A stretch of DNA of 46,828 bases from Clostridium lacusfryxellense (GCF_018861735.1 NZ_JAHLEB010000039.1:1-46828), one strand, 5' to 3'; shown: positions 7,463 to 16,715, counted from the first letter of the stretch. The notes: generated by a model not told the origin, from the sequence alone. Numbers and translations are program-made.

Positions 7463-9173
7463 TATAAATTTTTCAAAAGCAAATTGTAAAAACTGTTATA
7501 AATGTCTTCGTTCTTGTCCTGTAAAGGCAATAAAATTTGAGAATCAACAAGCTGCAATAGATGAAGAAAGATGTATAGAATGTGGACATTGTCTTACCGT
7601 ATGTCCTCAAAATGCTAGAGAAATTAAAAGCGATTTGGGCAAAATAAAAAAAGCTATGAATTCTGGGCTAAAAGTTATAGCCAGCCTTGCACCATCCTTT
7701 GCTGGGTTCTTTGATGAACAGCCGGGTAAAGTAGTGTCAGCACTAAATAGGTTAGGATTTAGTATAATAGAGGAAACTGCAGTTGGGGCGGAAGTAGTAG
7801 CTGAATTATATAATGATTATATAAAGGATAATAAGCAAGAAGTTTATATAACTACAGCATGTCCATCTGCCAATTATTTGATAGAAAAATATTTTAATGA
7901 ACTAATTCCTTACTTGATTCCGGTGGTATCTCCAATGATAGCCCATGGAAAATTGCTAAAGAAAAAATTTGGGAATAATAGTTTTGTTGTATTTATAGGA
8001 CCATGCCTAGCGAAAAAATCTGAATTTGATACTTATATAAATCATAATGTAATCGATGCAGTATTAACTTTCGATGAATTAAATTGCTGGATTAACGATT
8101 CTGGCATAGAAGTAAATGAAATAGAAGAAGAAAATTTCAATATTAATCCATATAGTAAAGGCCAAGGATTTCCTATGGGTGGGGGTATTATCGATGCAAT
8201 GGGAGAGCAATTACAAGAAAGTAAGCTTACAGTTATTACAGTAAGTGGCATGGAAGATTGTATGGAGGTTTTTAATAGTGTTAAGGATGGTGATTTAAAA
8301 GAAGTTATTATTGAGGCTAGTGCATGTAAAGGAAGTTGTGTCGGCGGACCGGTTATGGTTAAAAATGGTGAAAATTACTTTGCAAAATTAAAAAAAGTTA
8401 AAAACTATATAAAAAGCCGTAAAAACTATAATCAATCAACATTTACAAAGATTCCTGAAAATATGAATTTCCAAAGAGTTTTTATGAAAAAGATAATTAA
8501 AAAGAATATAGCGTCAGAAAAAGAAATTATATCTATCATGGAGAAGATGGGGAAATATGAACTTGTGGATGAACTTAATTGTGGTGTGTGTGGTTACAAC
8601 TCTTGTAGAGAAAAGGCTCAAGCTGTATTCGAAGGTATGGCTGAAACCAATATGTGTCTTCATTATATGAGGAGTAAGGCAGAGAGTCTTGCAAATGAAA
8701 TAGTTGAAAATACTGTTAGTAATCTGATTTTGTTAGATGGAGAAATGAACGTGCGAGAGATAAATCCAGCTGCTAAGTCTATATTCCAAATACAATCTCA
8801 AAATATTATAGGCAAACCTATATCTCTACTTATTGATGATGAAGATTTTAAAAATGTAAGAGAAACTAGAGTTAATATAATAGGCAAAAAATATTATTAT
8901 CCAAAGTATGGGGTAGTGTTTGTAGCTAATATAGTATATCTTCCCAGGGTAGACATGGTACTTGTTAGCATGATTAACATTATGGCTGAAGAAAAGAATA
9001 AAAAGGAATTAATGAAAGTTAAAGAAAATACTTTAAATGCCGCTCAAGAGGTTATTGAAAAGCAAATGAGAGTTGCACAAGAAATAGCAAGTTTACTTGG
9101 TGAAACCACTGCAGAAACGAAGATTATTTTGACTAAGTTAAAAAAAATAGTGGCAGGAGAAGATGGTGAGTAA
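7455..9173 (+). CDS. Putative sensory [FeFe] hydrogenase with PAS domain (group C3-like)
   Basis: This 572-aa protein has two N-terminal 4Fe-4S motifs (within residues 11-50), an H-cluster domain with ligands Cys136 (ITTACPS), Cys184 (GPCLAKK) and Cys291/Cys295 (ACKGSCVGG), a further four-Cys Fe-S domain (C376, C379, C384, about C401), a PAS domain (about 415-505) and a C-terminal coiled coil. Catalytic hydrogenases have TSCCP in loop 1; here Ala135 replaces the proton-relay Cys, as in characterised sensory HydS proteins. Start ATG 7455 is chosen for the GAGGTG SD 7 bases upstream; another in-frame ATG lies at 7446. The next gene encodes a PP2C phosphatase, the linkage that defines the group C3 type. 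H2 sensing is inferred. Confidence 0.9.
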   Translation: MSNINFSKANCKNCYKCLRSCPVKAIKFENQQAAIDEERCIECGHCLTVCPQNAREIKSDLGKIKKAMNSGLKVIASLAPSFAGFFDEQPGKVVSALNRLGFSIIEETAVGAEVVAELYNDYIKDNKQEVYITTACPSANYLIEKYFNELIPYLIPVVSPMIAHGKLLKKKFGNNSFVVFIGPCLAKKSEFDTYINHNVIDAVLTFDELNCWINDSGIEVNEIEEENFNINPYSKGQGFPMGGGIIDAMGEQLQESKLTVITVSGMEDCMEVFNSVKDGDLKEVIIEASACKGSCVGGPVMVKNGENYFAKLKKVKNYIKSRKNYNQSTFTKIPENMNFQRVFMKKIIKKNIASEKEIISIMEKMGKYELVDELNCGVCGYNSCREKAQAVFEGMAETNMCLHYMRSKAESLANEIVENTVSNLILLDGEMNVREINPAAKSIFQIQSQNIIGKPISLLIDDEDFKNVRETRVNIIGKKYYYPKYGVVFVANIVYLPRVDMVLVSMINIMAEEKNKKELMKVKENTLNAAQEVIEKQMRVAQEIASLLGETTAETKIILTKLKKIVAGEDGE

Positions 9174-9174
9174 A

Positions 9175-10341
9175 ATGGATTTATTTATTGATGTAGCTTA
9201 TAATAGTTTAATAAAAAAAGATGAGGAACTCTGTGGCGATAGAGTAGAAATAATAAGACTTGCAGATAGCACTATAATTGTCATGGCAGATGGACTAGGC
9301 AGTGGAGTCAAAGCAAATATACTAGCTTCGTTAACAGCTAAAATTGCCAGCACTATGCTTAAAGAAGGTGCAGACATTTATGAAACTGTAGATACTATTG
9401 TGAATACGTTGCCAGTTTGTAAGGTTAGGAATATTGCTTATTGTACTTTTACACTCATGAAAATATATAATGATGGAAGGGCATATATTGCAGAATATGA
9501 TAATCCACCTTTCTTTTTAATAAGAAATGATAGAAAGATTGAGAAAAAAGAAAGTATTATTAATGGGAAAAAGGTACTTGAAAGTGAATTTAAACTACAT
9601 GAGGGCGATGTTCTTACGGTAGTGAGTGATGGATGTATCCATGCAGGTATTGGGAATATATTGAATTTAGGGTGGAGCTGGAACAATGTAGAAAATTATT
9701 TAAATCGCAATACAAAACTCAGGCGAAGTTCAAAAAACATTACTAGAGACCTAATTCAGGTTTGTTGGGATTTATATGGAGGAAGACCAGGGGATGATAC
9801 TACTGTTGTCTGTGTAAAGGCTCGAAGGTCGGAGATTATTGATCTATTTACGGGACCACCTAACGATGAACGTAATGATAGTAATGTTATTAAAGAATTC
9901 ATGATTGGAACCGGAAAAAAGATAATATGTGGGGGCACCACTTCTAACATTGCAAGCAGAGAATTAGGACGCACTCTAAATGTTAATTTAGATTTTTTTG
10001 ATAAAGATGTACCACCTACAGCAACTATGGATGGAATAGATCTAATAACTGAAGGCGTTCTAACTTTAAGTAAGGCTGTGGAAAAGTTAAGAAATTATGA
10101 AGATAGTTTTGCGCATGAGGATAATTCAATTGATCTAGAAGGTAAAGATGGAGCTAGTAGACTTGTTAAAATGCTAATAGAAGATTGTACTCATTTTAAC
10201 TTATGGGTAGGGAGGGCTATAAATCCAGCACATCAAAATCCCGATTTCCCAATAGATTTAAGTGCAAAGCTTAAGATTGTGGATCAACTAGTAGAATACA
10301 TGAAAAAATTAGGTAAATGTGTTATTGTTAATTATATATAA
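9175..10341 (+). CDS. SpoIIE-type (PP2C) serine/threonine phosphatase
   Basis: The protein is 388 aa from ATG 9175, or 392 aa from ATG 9163, which overlaps the hydrogenase stop; the SD AGGAGA at 9155-9160 does not settle it. Metal-binding PP2C signatures are visible: CGDR near residue 20, MADGLGSG near 40, VSDGCIHAG about 150 and GDDTTVV about 207. The last 170 residues are a distinct region. It is probably the output of the hydrogenase/PAS sensor, dephosphorylating an anti-sigma-antagonist-like partner not present here. A terminator follows immediately. Confidence 0.87.
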   Translation: MDLFIDVAYNSLIKKDEELCGDRVEIIRLADSTIIVMADGLGSGVKANILASLTAKIASTMLKEGADIYETVDTIVNTLPVCKVRNIAYCTFTLMKIYNDGRAYIAEYDNPPFFLIRNDRKIEKKESIINGKKVLESEFKLHEGDVLTVVSDGCIHAGIGNILNLGWSWNNVENYLNRNTKLRRSSKNITRDLIQVCWDLYGGRPGDDTTVVCVKARRSEIIDLFTGPPNDERNDSNVIKEFMIGTGKKIICGGTTSNIASRELGRTLNVNLDFFDKDVPPTATMDGIDLITEGVLTLSKAVEKLRNYEDSFAHEDNSIDLEGKDGASRLVKMLIEDCTHFNLWVGRAINPAHQNPDFPIDLSAKLKIVDQLVEYMKKLGKCVIVNYI

Positions 10342-10372
10342 GAAAGCAGCAGATATAACTGCTGCTTTCTTA
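10340..10372. terminator. Bidirectional terminator between sensor operon and hydrogenase operon
   Basis: AAGAAAGCAGCAG and CTGCTGCTTTCTT are perfect 13-bp complements with a 6-base loop, flanked by A and T tracts, between convergent genes. Confidence 0.9.
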
Positions 10373-10386
10373 TACTTTAATGGGAT

Positions 10387-12123
10387 TTATTTACGTTTTA
10401 CGTACTGTGTATGAAGAAGCTCATGAGCTTTAACTCCATAAGGCTCTCCCAGGAATTCCTCATATATTTTTTTGATAGATGGATTATCATGAGACTTTCT
10501 TATAGCCTTGTTTTTATCTTCATTATACAAAACAGACATTCTCTTTGCTAATATATCCTCATAATCATTTGAATATGGTTGTCCACCGCCATTAATACAT
10601 CCACCTGGGCAAGCCATGATTTCAATTAAGTGATAGGTAGATTCGCCTTCTCGTATAGCTTCTAATAATTTACGAGCATTGCCAAGCCCGCTAGCTATAG
10701 CAACTTTAACATCAATGTCGTTTATTTTTACGCTTGCTTCTTTTATGCCTTCCATACCGCGTACTGCTTCAAAATTCACATTTTCAAGAGTCTCATTTGT
10801 TAACCACTCATAAGCTGTACGTAAGGCAGCTTCCATAACTCCACCTGATGTTCCAAATATGACTCCAGCACCAGTAGATTCACCTAATGGATTATCAAAG
10901 TCTTCATCGGGTAATGAATTGAAATCAATGCCAGCTTCTTTTATCATTTTAGCAAGTTCCCTTGTACTTATAACTATATCGACATCGGGAACTTCATTTG
11001 TAGACATTTCAGCCCTAGCAGCCTCATATTTCTTTGCAAGACAAGGCATTACAGAGACAACTATCATGTCTTTTGCAGTGATATTCATTTTTTGTGCAAG
11101 GTAAGTTTTAGCAACAGCACCCCACATTTGTTGTGGTGATTTACAAGTAGATGGAATATCTAATAAATCATTAAATTGATGCTCGAAGAAATTAACCCAA
11201 GCGGGGCAACAGCTTGTAAGCATTGGAAGTCTTCCACCATGTTGTAACCTATGAGCGAATTCGCTAGCTTCTTCCATTATTGTTAAGTCTGCCGCAAAAT
11301 TGGTATCAAATACTTTAGTAAATCCTAAAGCTCTTAACGCAGCAACCATTTTTCCAGTAACTGATGTTCCAAGCGGAAGACCAAATTCCTCACCCAAAGC
11401 AGCCCTAACTGCTGGTGCTGTTTGAACAACAACTATTTTTGCTGATTGTCCTAGTGCATTCCAAACTTTAGAAGTGTTATTAACCTCTGTTAATGCACCT
11501 GTTGGGCATACAGCAACACATTGTCCACAGAATGTACAAGTTGTTTCTATAAGTGGTAGATCAAAAGCGGGGGATACAACAGTTTCGAAACCACGGCCAA
11601 CACCAGATAAAACACCAACAGTTTGAATTTCATTGCACATAGTTTCACAACGTCTACATAATATACATTTATCTAAATTTCTAACAATAGAACTACTCGA
11701 ACGGTCAATTGGGTAAGTGGACATTTCGCCTTTGTAGTGAATCTCACGAATACCTAGTTCAGCAGCTAATTTCTGCAATTCACAAGCAGTGTTCTTTTCA
11801 CATAGTAAGCAGTCTTGTGGATGATCAGAAAGAATTAATTCTAGCACAGTTCTTCGCGCTTTAATAGCTCTAATAGAATTTGTTTTAATAATCATTCCAT
11901 TTGTAGCAGGAGTGGAGCAAGCAGGAGCTAAGTTTCTCCTTCCGGTAACTTCAACCATGCACACGCGACAAGATCCTGGATGGTTAGTGGTTTTTCCATC
12001 ATGCATATTTAAATGACATAACGTAGGAATAGTTATATTTAACATTCTAGCAGCTTGCAGAATAGTAACACCATTTTCTACTTTAATTTCCTTGTCATTT
12101 ATTGTAAGAGTAATTAAACTCAC
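10387..12123 (-). CDS. hydA: Catalytic subunit of bifurcating [FeFe] hydrogenase
   Basis: This 578-aa catalytic subunit evolves H2 using reduced ferredoxin plus NADH (or the reverse). Domain order: plant-type 2Fe-2S (Cys near 35, 50, 53 and 68), His-ligated 4Fe-4S (HPQDCLLCEKNTAC), two 4Fe-4S clusters (CILCRRCETMC, CTFCGQCVAVC), and the H-cluster domain with loops TSCCPAW, MPCLAKKYE and EIMACPGGCINGGG, all complete, then the small-subunit-like tail. The start is placed at GTG 12123, 7 bases after AGAGGTGA; the alternative GTG at 12132 overlaps that SD. It is last in the hydC-hydB-hydA operon; the assignment rests on NuoE- and NuoF-like neighbours. Confidence 0.95.
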   Translation of the reverse strand: MSLITLTINDKEIKVENGVTILQAARMLNITIPTLCHLNMHDGKTTNHPGSCRVCMVEVTGRRNLAPACSTPATNGMIIKTNSIRAIKARRTVLELILSDHPQDCLLCEKNTACELQKLAAELGIREIHYKGEMSTYPIDRSSSSIVRNLDKCILCRRCETMCNEIQTVGVLSGVGRGFETVVSPAFDLPLIETTCTFCGQCVAVCPTGALTEVNNTSKVWNALGQSAKIVVVQTAPAVRAALGEEFGLPLGTSVTGKMVAALRALGFTKVFDTNFAADLTIMEEASEFAHRLQHGGRLPMLTSCCPAWVNFFEHQFNDLLDIPSTCKSPQQMWGAVAKTYLAQKMNITAKDMIVVSVMPCLAKKYEAARAEMSTNEVPDVDIVISTRELAKMIKEAGIDFNSLPDEDFDNPLGESTGAGVIFGTSGGVMEAALRTAYEWLTNETLENVNFEAVRGMEGIKEASVKINDIDVKVAIASGLGNARKLLEAIREGESTYHLIEIMACPGGCINGGGQPYSNDYEDILAKRMSVLYNEDKNKAIRKSHDNPSIKKIYEEFLGEPYGVKAHELLHTQYVKRK

Positions 12124-12174
12124 AGCGTTCACCTCTTATTTATATTTTTAATTAATATGAAAAACAATTGTTTA

Positions 12175-14070
12175 TTATTTTTTGATAATGGCATTAACAG
12201 GACAGCCAGTTTGGCAAGCACCACACTTAATACATTTATCTTGGTCAATAACATGCAAGTTTTTAACTTTACCACTTATGCATTTAACAGGACAGAGTTT
12301 TGCACATTTCGTACAACCGATACAATTATCCGTGATACTGTATCTTAATAAGTGCTTACATACCCCAGCAGGGCAAGTTTTGTCATAGACATGAGCTTCA
12401 TATTCATTCTTAAAGTATTTCATAGTGCTTAATACTGGATTTGAAGAAGTTTGTCCGAGACCACAAAGAGCAGTATCTTTAATTGTTTCCGCCAATAAGT
12501 TAAGTTTATCTAAGTCTTCTTTTGTTCCTTTTCCATTAGAAATCTTTTCAAGCATTTCAAGAAGACGCTTATTGCCTATTCTACAAGGAGAACATTTACC
12601 ACAAGATTCTTCTACGATGAATTCTAAGTAGAATTTAGCTATATCAACCATACAATTATCCTCATCCATAACAATCATACCACCAGAACCCATCATGGAT
12701 CCTATAGCACCAAGCGATTCATAATCGATAGGTGTATCTAAAAATTCTGCTGTAATACATCCGCCAGATGGACCACCTGTTTGAACAGATTTAAATTTAC
12801 GACCATTTTTAATTCCGCCACCGATATCATATATGATCTCCCTCAAAGTAGTACCCATAGGGACTTCTACAAGTCCAACGTTATTGATCTTACCTGCAAG
12901 CGCGAAAACTTTTGTTCCTTTAGATGTTGTCGTTCCTATAGAACTATACCATTTTGCTCCTTTGATCACGATAGCTGGAATATTTGCAAGTGTTTCAACA
13001 TTGTTAACGCAAGTAGGTTTATCCCATAATCCACTTTGAGCAGGGAATGGTGGTTTATTAGTTGGTTCTCCACGTGAACCTTCAACAGACTGAATTAACG
13101 CAGTTTCTTCTCCACATACGAAGGCACCAGCGCCATATTTAATTTCTATATCAAAGCTAAAATTAGTTCCTAGAATATTTTCCCCAAGAAGGCCACATTC
13201 GCGAGCTTGACCTATTGCTATTCTTAATCTACTAACTGCAAGAGGGTACTCTGCTCGTATATAAATACAACCAATTGAAGCACCGATGCTATAACCTGCT
13301 ATAGCCATAGCCTCTAGAATACTATGTGGGTCACCTTCAAGGATAGAACGATCCATAAAAGCACCAGGGTCACCTTCATCAGCGTTACAAATTATATATT
13401 TCTGATCAGCGTCGTACATTTTAGCAAAAGACCATTTCTTACCTGTTGGGAAGCCACCGCCACCTCTTCCTCTTAAACCTGAATCAGTTATTATCTTTAT
13501 AATATCATCTTGAGACATTCCAGATATTACGTTGCCTAATGCTAAATAACCATTTTCAGCTATATATTCTTTTATGTTTTCAGGGTTAATAAGTCCGCAG
13601 TTTCTAAGCGCAATTCTTACTTGCTTCTTATAGAAGGGCATATCTTCCTGTTTTTTTATTTTTACATTTACACTTGGTTCTTCAAATAAAAGTCTATCAA
13701 CAACTGTTCCTTTTAATAAATGTTCTTTAACTATTTCGGCGGCATCAGTTGGTTTAACATTAACATAAAATACGTTATCAGGAGAAACCTTAACTATTGG
13801 ACCCTTTTCACAGAAACCGAAACAACCAGTTATAGCAGCAGTCACTTCATCAGATAGTCCAGCAGCTACAATTTCTTTTTGAAGGTTTAATAATATTTCA
13901 TCACTTTGAGCCGACATACATCCTGTACCGCCACAAACTGATAAATATCTTGTACATCTAGTACCTTCAGAAGCTAGTTCTTTTTCTTCGCTAATTTTCC
14001 TAAGTTCTAGTAGTGTATTCGATTTATTTTGAATACTTTTAAGTTCATCAAAAGAATTAATTTTATTCAA
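12175..14070 (-). CDS. hydB: NuoF-like NAD(P)H-binding subunit of bifurcating hydrogenase
   Basis: The 631-aa flavoprotein subunit has an N-terminal thioredoxin-like 2Fe-2S domain (VCGGTGC, GCFGFC), the NADH site GRGGGGFPTGKKW (about 200), the FMN site CNADEGDPGAF, an SLBB segment, the 4Fe-4S motif CGKCSPCR and a C-terminal two-cluster ferredoxin (CIGCTKCAKLCPVKC, CIKCGACQTGCPVNA). It exchanges electrons with NAD(P)H and ferredoxin; FMN is the proposed bifurcation centre. The start is TTG 14070, with an unusual SD made of eight Gs (14078-14085) directly after the hydC stop, which overlaps that run by one base. It may also pair with formate dehydrogenase in some species; none is seen here. Confidence 0.94.
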   Translation of the reverse strand: MNKINSFDELKSIQNKSNTLLELRKISEEKELASEGTRCTRYLSVCGGTGCMSAQSDEILLNLQKEIVAAGLSDEVTAAITGCFGFCEKGPIVKVSPDNVFYVNVKPTDAAEIVKEHLLKGTVVDRLLFEEPSVNVKIKKQEDMPFYKKQVRIALRNCGLINPENIKEYIAENGYLALGNVISGMSQDDIIKIITDSGLRGRGGGGFPTGKKWSFAKMYDADQKYIICNADEGDPGAFMDRSILEGDPHSILEAMAIAGYSIGASIGCIYIRAEYPLAVSRLRIAIGQARECGLLGENILGTNFSFDIEIKYGAGAFVCGEETALIQSVEGSRGEPTNKPPFPAQSGLWDKPTCVNNVETLANIPAIVIKGAKWYSSIGTTTSKGTKVFALAGKINNVGLVEVPMGTTLREIIYDIGGGIKNGRKFKSVQTGGPSGGCITAEFLDTPIDYESLGAIGSMMGSGGMIVMDEDNCMVDIAKFYLEFIVEESCGKCSPCRIGNKRLLEMLEKISNGKGTKEDLDKLNLLAETIKDTALCGLGQTSSNPVLSTMKYFKNEYEAHVYDKTCPAGVCKHLLRYSITDNCIGCTKCAKLCPVKCISGKVKNLHVIDQDKCIKCGACQTGCPVNAIIKK

Positions 14071-14077
14071 TATATTT

Positions 14078-14085
14078 CCCCCCCC
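14078..14085 (-). promoter_or_regulatory. Homopolymeric G8 Shine-Dalgarno of hydB
   Basis: On the coding strand eight Gs are followed by AAATATA and the TTG start. The tract is the only SD candidate. A slippage event would change the SD-to-start spacing. Confidence 0.6.
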
Positions 14086-14579
14086 TACTCTGTATACTGG
14101 AGTGTATTATATTCAGCAAGTATTTTATCTACTTGGTCTACAGTAACATGGCCATAAACTTTATCATTTATAGTTACTACTGGGGCAAGACCACAGGCGC
14201 CTACACATCTTAATGAGCCTAAAGTGAATTTACCATCAGCAGTAGTTTCGCCATTCTTCATTTTTAATTGTTTTTGAAACTCTTCAAGGATATCACCAGA
14301 ACCCCGGACAAAACAAGCAGTTCCCATACAAACATTTATTACATATTCACCTCTTGGTTTTATAGTGAAATAAGAATAAAAAGTAACAACACCATATACT
14401 TTAGAAACGGGAATATTTAAATTTTCTGCAACAAAAGCTTGTACTTCTTGAGGTAAGTAACCAAATAAACCTTGTGCTTTGTGAAGAACTTCAATAAGAG
14501 CACCTTTTTTATTTGGAAGGTCATTAACATACTTTTCTAAAATTTTAAAGTTTTCCTCATTTAAACAATTAGAACACAC
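14085..14579 (-). CDS. hydC: NuoE-like 2Fe-2S subunit of bifurcating hydrogenase
   Basis: This 164-aa thioredoxin-fold subunit has the four 2Fe-2S ligands in CMGTACFVRGS and CVGACGLAPV, with the NuoE helical N-terminus (KKGALIEVLHKAQGLFGYLP). It is the first gene of the hydrogenase operon. The start is GTG 14579, 9 bases after AGGAGG. Loss of this subunit is known to abolish NADH-coupled activity in homologous complexes. Confidence 0.93.
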   Translation of the reverse strand: MCSNCLNEENFKILEKYVNDLPNKKGALIEVLHKAQGLFGYLPQEVQAFVAENLNIPVSKVYGVVTFYSYFTIKPRGEYVINVCMGTACFVRGSGDILEEFQKQLKMKNGETTADGKFTLGSLRCVGACGLAPVVTINDKVYGHVTVDQVDKILAEYNTLQYTE

Positions 14580-15063
14580 TGATATATGCCTCCTTTATTA
14601 TTAATGATTACGTATTAACGATTTAATATATACCATGGAGTTTTAAGACAACGTTTACATGACATGCATTTGTAAAAGATTTAAATATTTATGTTGTAAA
14701 GGTAAATAAACATTTAAATTAGTTTGCTAAATTTATTATAATAGAATATAAGCCAAAAATCTACTAACAAATTAAGTTAAATTTGAACTAAAATAAAAAA
14801 ATTTTTATAAGACTTGTAGAGTACTTACAAATGTGCTACAATTTGCTTGTTGTTACAAAAAAGGAAAAAAATAGAACTGTAGTACAATTAATAAAGAATT
14901 TAATTTGTTGTTTTGGATATAATATCTTAAATAAATTAAATATTTTTAAAAAATTGTAGACAAAAATAATTTAAGGGATTAATATAAAATTAAATTAATG
15001 ATTATATAATTTAAAATATAAATATATAATACTATAAATTAACAATTGAAAGGGGAATTTTAA
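14580..15063. other. Divergent AT-rich intergenic region, hydrogenase operon / metal chaperone
   Basis: These 484 bases hold no credible ORF. A possible hyd promoter on the minus strand has TTGTCT (14646-14651) and TATTAA (14623-14628) at 17 bp, the same -35 as the sensory operon. A dyad TTTACA-N11-TGTAAA lies at 14654-14676. TACAAATGTG (14826-14835) is one base off the copper-operator core TACANNTGTA but lies about 230 bp from the chaperone ATG. No riboswitch is recognised. Confidence 0.4.
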
Positions 15064-15276
15064 ATGAAGAAAAAGATATATATTGATGGAATGAGTTGCT
15101 CACATTGTGTAAGTCATGTAAAGGAAGCATTACTAGACCTTGGTGCTACTAAAGTAAAAGTTGATCTAGAGGAAAAATGTGCTGTAGCGGAGTTTGATGA
15201 TGAAACAACAGATAATGATATTACAGAAGCTATAGAAGAAGTAGGATATGAAGTTACAGAAGTAGAAGAAGATTAA
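15064..15276 (+). CDS. Heavy-metal-associated domain protein (CopZ-like chaperone)
   Basis: This 70-aa ferredoxin-like-fold protein is a single HMA domain with the metal site GMSCSHC (Cys12, Cys15), typical of Cu(I) chaperones of the CopZ/Atx1 type. The C-terminal end is acidic (EVEED). AAAGGGG precedes the ATG. It is a single gene with its own terminator; no CopA ATPase or CsoR is in the window, so metal identity is not proved. Confidence 0.88.
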   Translation: MKKKIYIDGMSCSHCVSHVKEALLDLGATKVKVDLEEKCAVAEFDDETTDNDITEAIEEVGYEVTEVEED

Positions 15277-15279
15277 TAC

Positions 15280-15314
15280 AAAAAAGCCTACCAATATTGG
15301 TAGGCTTTTTTTTA
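15280..15314. terminator. Bidirectional terminator
   Basis: AAAAAAGCCTACCAATA pairs with TATTGGTAGGCTTTTTT between convergent genes: a 12-bp or longer perfect stem with A and T flanks. Confidence 0.92.
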
Positions 15315-15319
15315 TAAGA

Positions 15320-15811
15320 TTATTTAAATAATTGTAAAGAAACATTTATTTTTTTATCTACTATTTCTAAAATAATATATGAATACCACGGTTCGCGTCT
15401 TTTATATGAGGGGGAACCTGGATTTATCATGAGGATTTTGTTTTTAGTTAAAACAAGTGGCTGATGACTGTGTCCAAAGATTATTACATCTACCTTATCA
15501 TCTATAAATTTATCATATGCTGTTTGTAGAGTATTTTTGCTATTGCCATGGCCATGATACAATCCAATTTTGTAACCTTCCACAGATAAAATAACTTTTT
15601 CTTTTAATAAATCTCTGATATATCCTTTATCATTATTTCCCCATACACCAACAAAATTTTTATGCTCTCTTAATTTTGATACTACATCACTTGAAATATA
15701 ATCACCGGCATGGACTATCATGTCGGCGTCAACAAATAAAGTATCTATTAATCGGAAAAGTTTATCGTTATGTTTTTTCGCATGAGTATCAGATAATATT
15801 GCAATTTTCAT
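15320..15811 (-). CDS. YfcE/MJ0936-family metallophosphoesterase
   Basis: This 163-aa calcineurin-like phosphodiesterase has the two-metal motifs in order: SDTH (residues 8-11), HAGD near 35, GNND near 59, YHGHG near 84 and GHSH near 117, then the INPGS loop. The family has Mn-dependent phosphodiesterase activity on model substrates, with unknown physiological role. AAGGTGA precedes the ATG. Confidence 0.88.
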   Translation of the reverse strand: MKIAILSDTHAKKHNDKLFRLIDTLFVDADMIVHAGDYISSDVVSKLREHKNFVGVWGNNDKGYIRDLLKEKVILSVEGYKIGLYHGHGNSKNTLQTAYDKFIDDKVDVIIFGHSHQPLVLTKNKILMINPGSPSYKRREPWYSYIILEIVDKKINVSLQLFK

Positions 15812-16001
15812 AATTCATCACCTTCTAGTATTATATTATTCTATATTATGCTTTGATACAAAATAATTATTCAATTACCTAAAATTTACAACTAGAGATT
15901 TTAATTGCATAGCATTTCTGTTATAATTATTCTATAAATATAAGTAAGTATTTTTATAACTAAATTACATTTAAACTTATTTAAAAGCGTTAGGAGAGAA
16001 A

Positions 16002-16712
16002 ATGAAAGAAGCAGAAGATAAGGTCTTAATTTATGAGCAGAATGGTATAAACATCAAAAATGAGAAGTCATTGCACTCATCAATCAAGCAATGGTATGTT
16101 ATCCCAGGAGACAGGTTTGAAGTGAAAGTTGATAAATATGTAATTGATTTAGTAAGAGAAGATTCATTAATTGAAATACAAACCAAAAATTTTAGTGCAA
16201 TTGGTAATAAGTTAAGAAACCTTGTTAAGTATAATAAAGTTATGCTAGTACATCCTATAGCTATTGAGAAGTATATAGTGACAACAGATGAGTCAGATGT
16301 TGTAATTAGTAGAAGGAAATCACCTAAAAAGGGGAAACTAATGGATTTATTCGATGAACTTATTAGAATTCCAGATTTAATGGCAGAAGATAATTTTATG
16401 CTAGAGATTTTAATGACAAAAGAGGAAGAGATAAGATGCAAAGATGGAAAAGGAAGTTGGAGAAGGAAAGGAATAAGTATAAAGGATAGAAAACTTTTAG
16501 AGGTGACCCAGAAGGTTACATTTAAACAAGAAAAAGATTTCCTAATATTTTTACCAGATGAATTAGATAAAAATTTTACGAATAAACTATTAGCTAAGGC
16601 ATTAAAAGTTACTATATATAAAGCAAGAAAAATTACCTATTGTTTAAAAAAAATGAATCTTATTCGTCAAGTAGGAAAAATTAAAAATGAACTTGTATTT
16701 GAGAGGTCGTGA
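16002..16712 (+). CDS. Hypothetical protein, possible PD-(D/E)xK nuclease-like domain plus winged helix
   Basis: This 236-aa protein was not matched to a named family. Residues 20-65 show Glu21 in a helix, then VDKYVIDL (Asp49) and a strand LIEIQTK (Glu58, Gln60), the spacing of a PD-(D/E)xK core with Gln in place of Lys. The middle is basic (SRRKSPKKGK), and the C-terminus (about 175-236: LLAKALKVTIYKARKITYCLKKMNLI) looks like a winged-helix DNA-binding domain. TAGGAGAG precedes the ATG. The following transporter starts 3 bases after its stop, so they are cotranscribed. Nuclease or regulator function is inference. Confidence 0.55.
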   Translation: MKEAEDKVLIYEQNGINIKNEKSLHSSIKQWYVIPGDRFEVKVDKYVIDLVREDSLIEIQTKNFSAIGNKLRNLVKYNKVMLVHPIAIEKYIVTTDESDVVISRRKSPKKGKLMDLFDELIRIPDLMAEDNFMLEILMTKEEEIRCKDGKGSWRRKGISIKDRKLLEVTQKVTFKQEKDFLIFLPDELDKNFTNKLLAKALKVTIYKARKITYCLKKMNLIRQVGKIKNELVFERS

Positions 16713-16715
16713 AGA

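Noticed and set aside
10859-13039. Several plus-strand open frames of 60-80 aa inside the hydrogenase genes
   Set aside because: They are antisense shadows of hydA and hydB, which have complete conserved motifs; none has an SD plus recognisable protein.
14826-14835. Copper-operator-like TACAAATGTG as control of the metal chaperone
   Set aside because: One base off the core and about 230 bp from the start codon; a single copy in a region over 80 percent AT is expected by chance.
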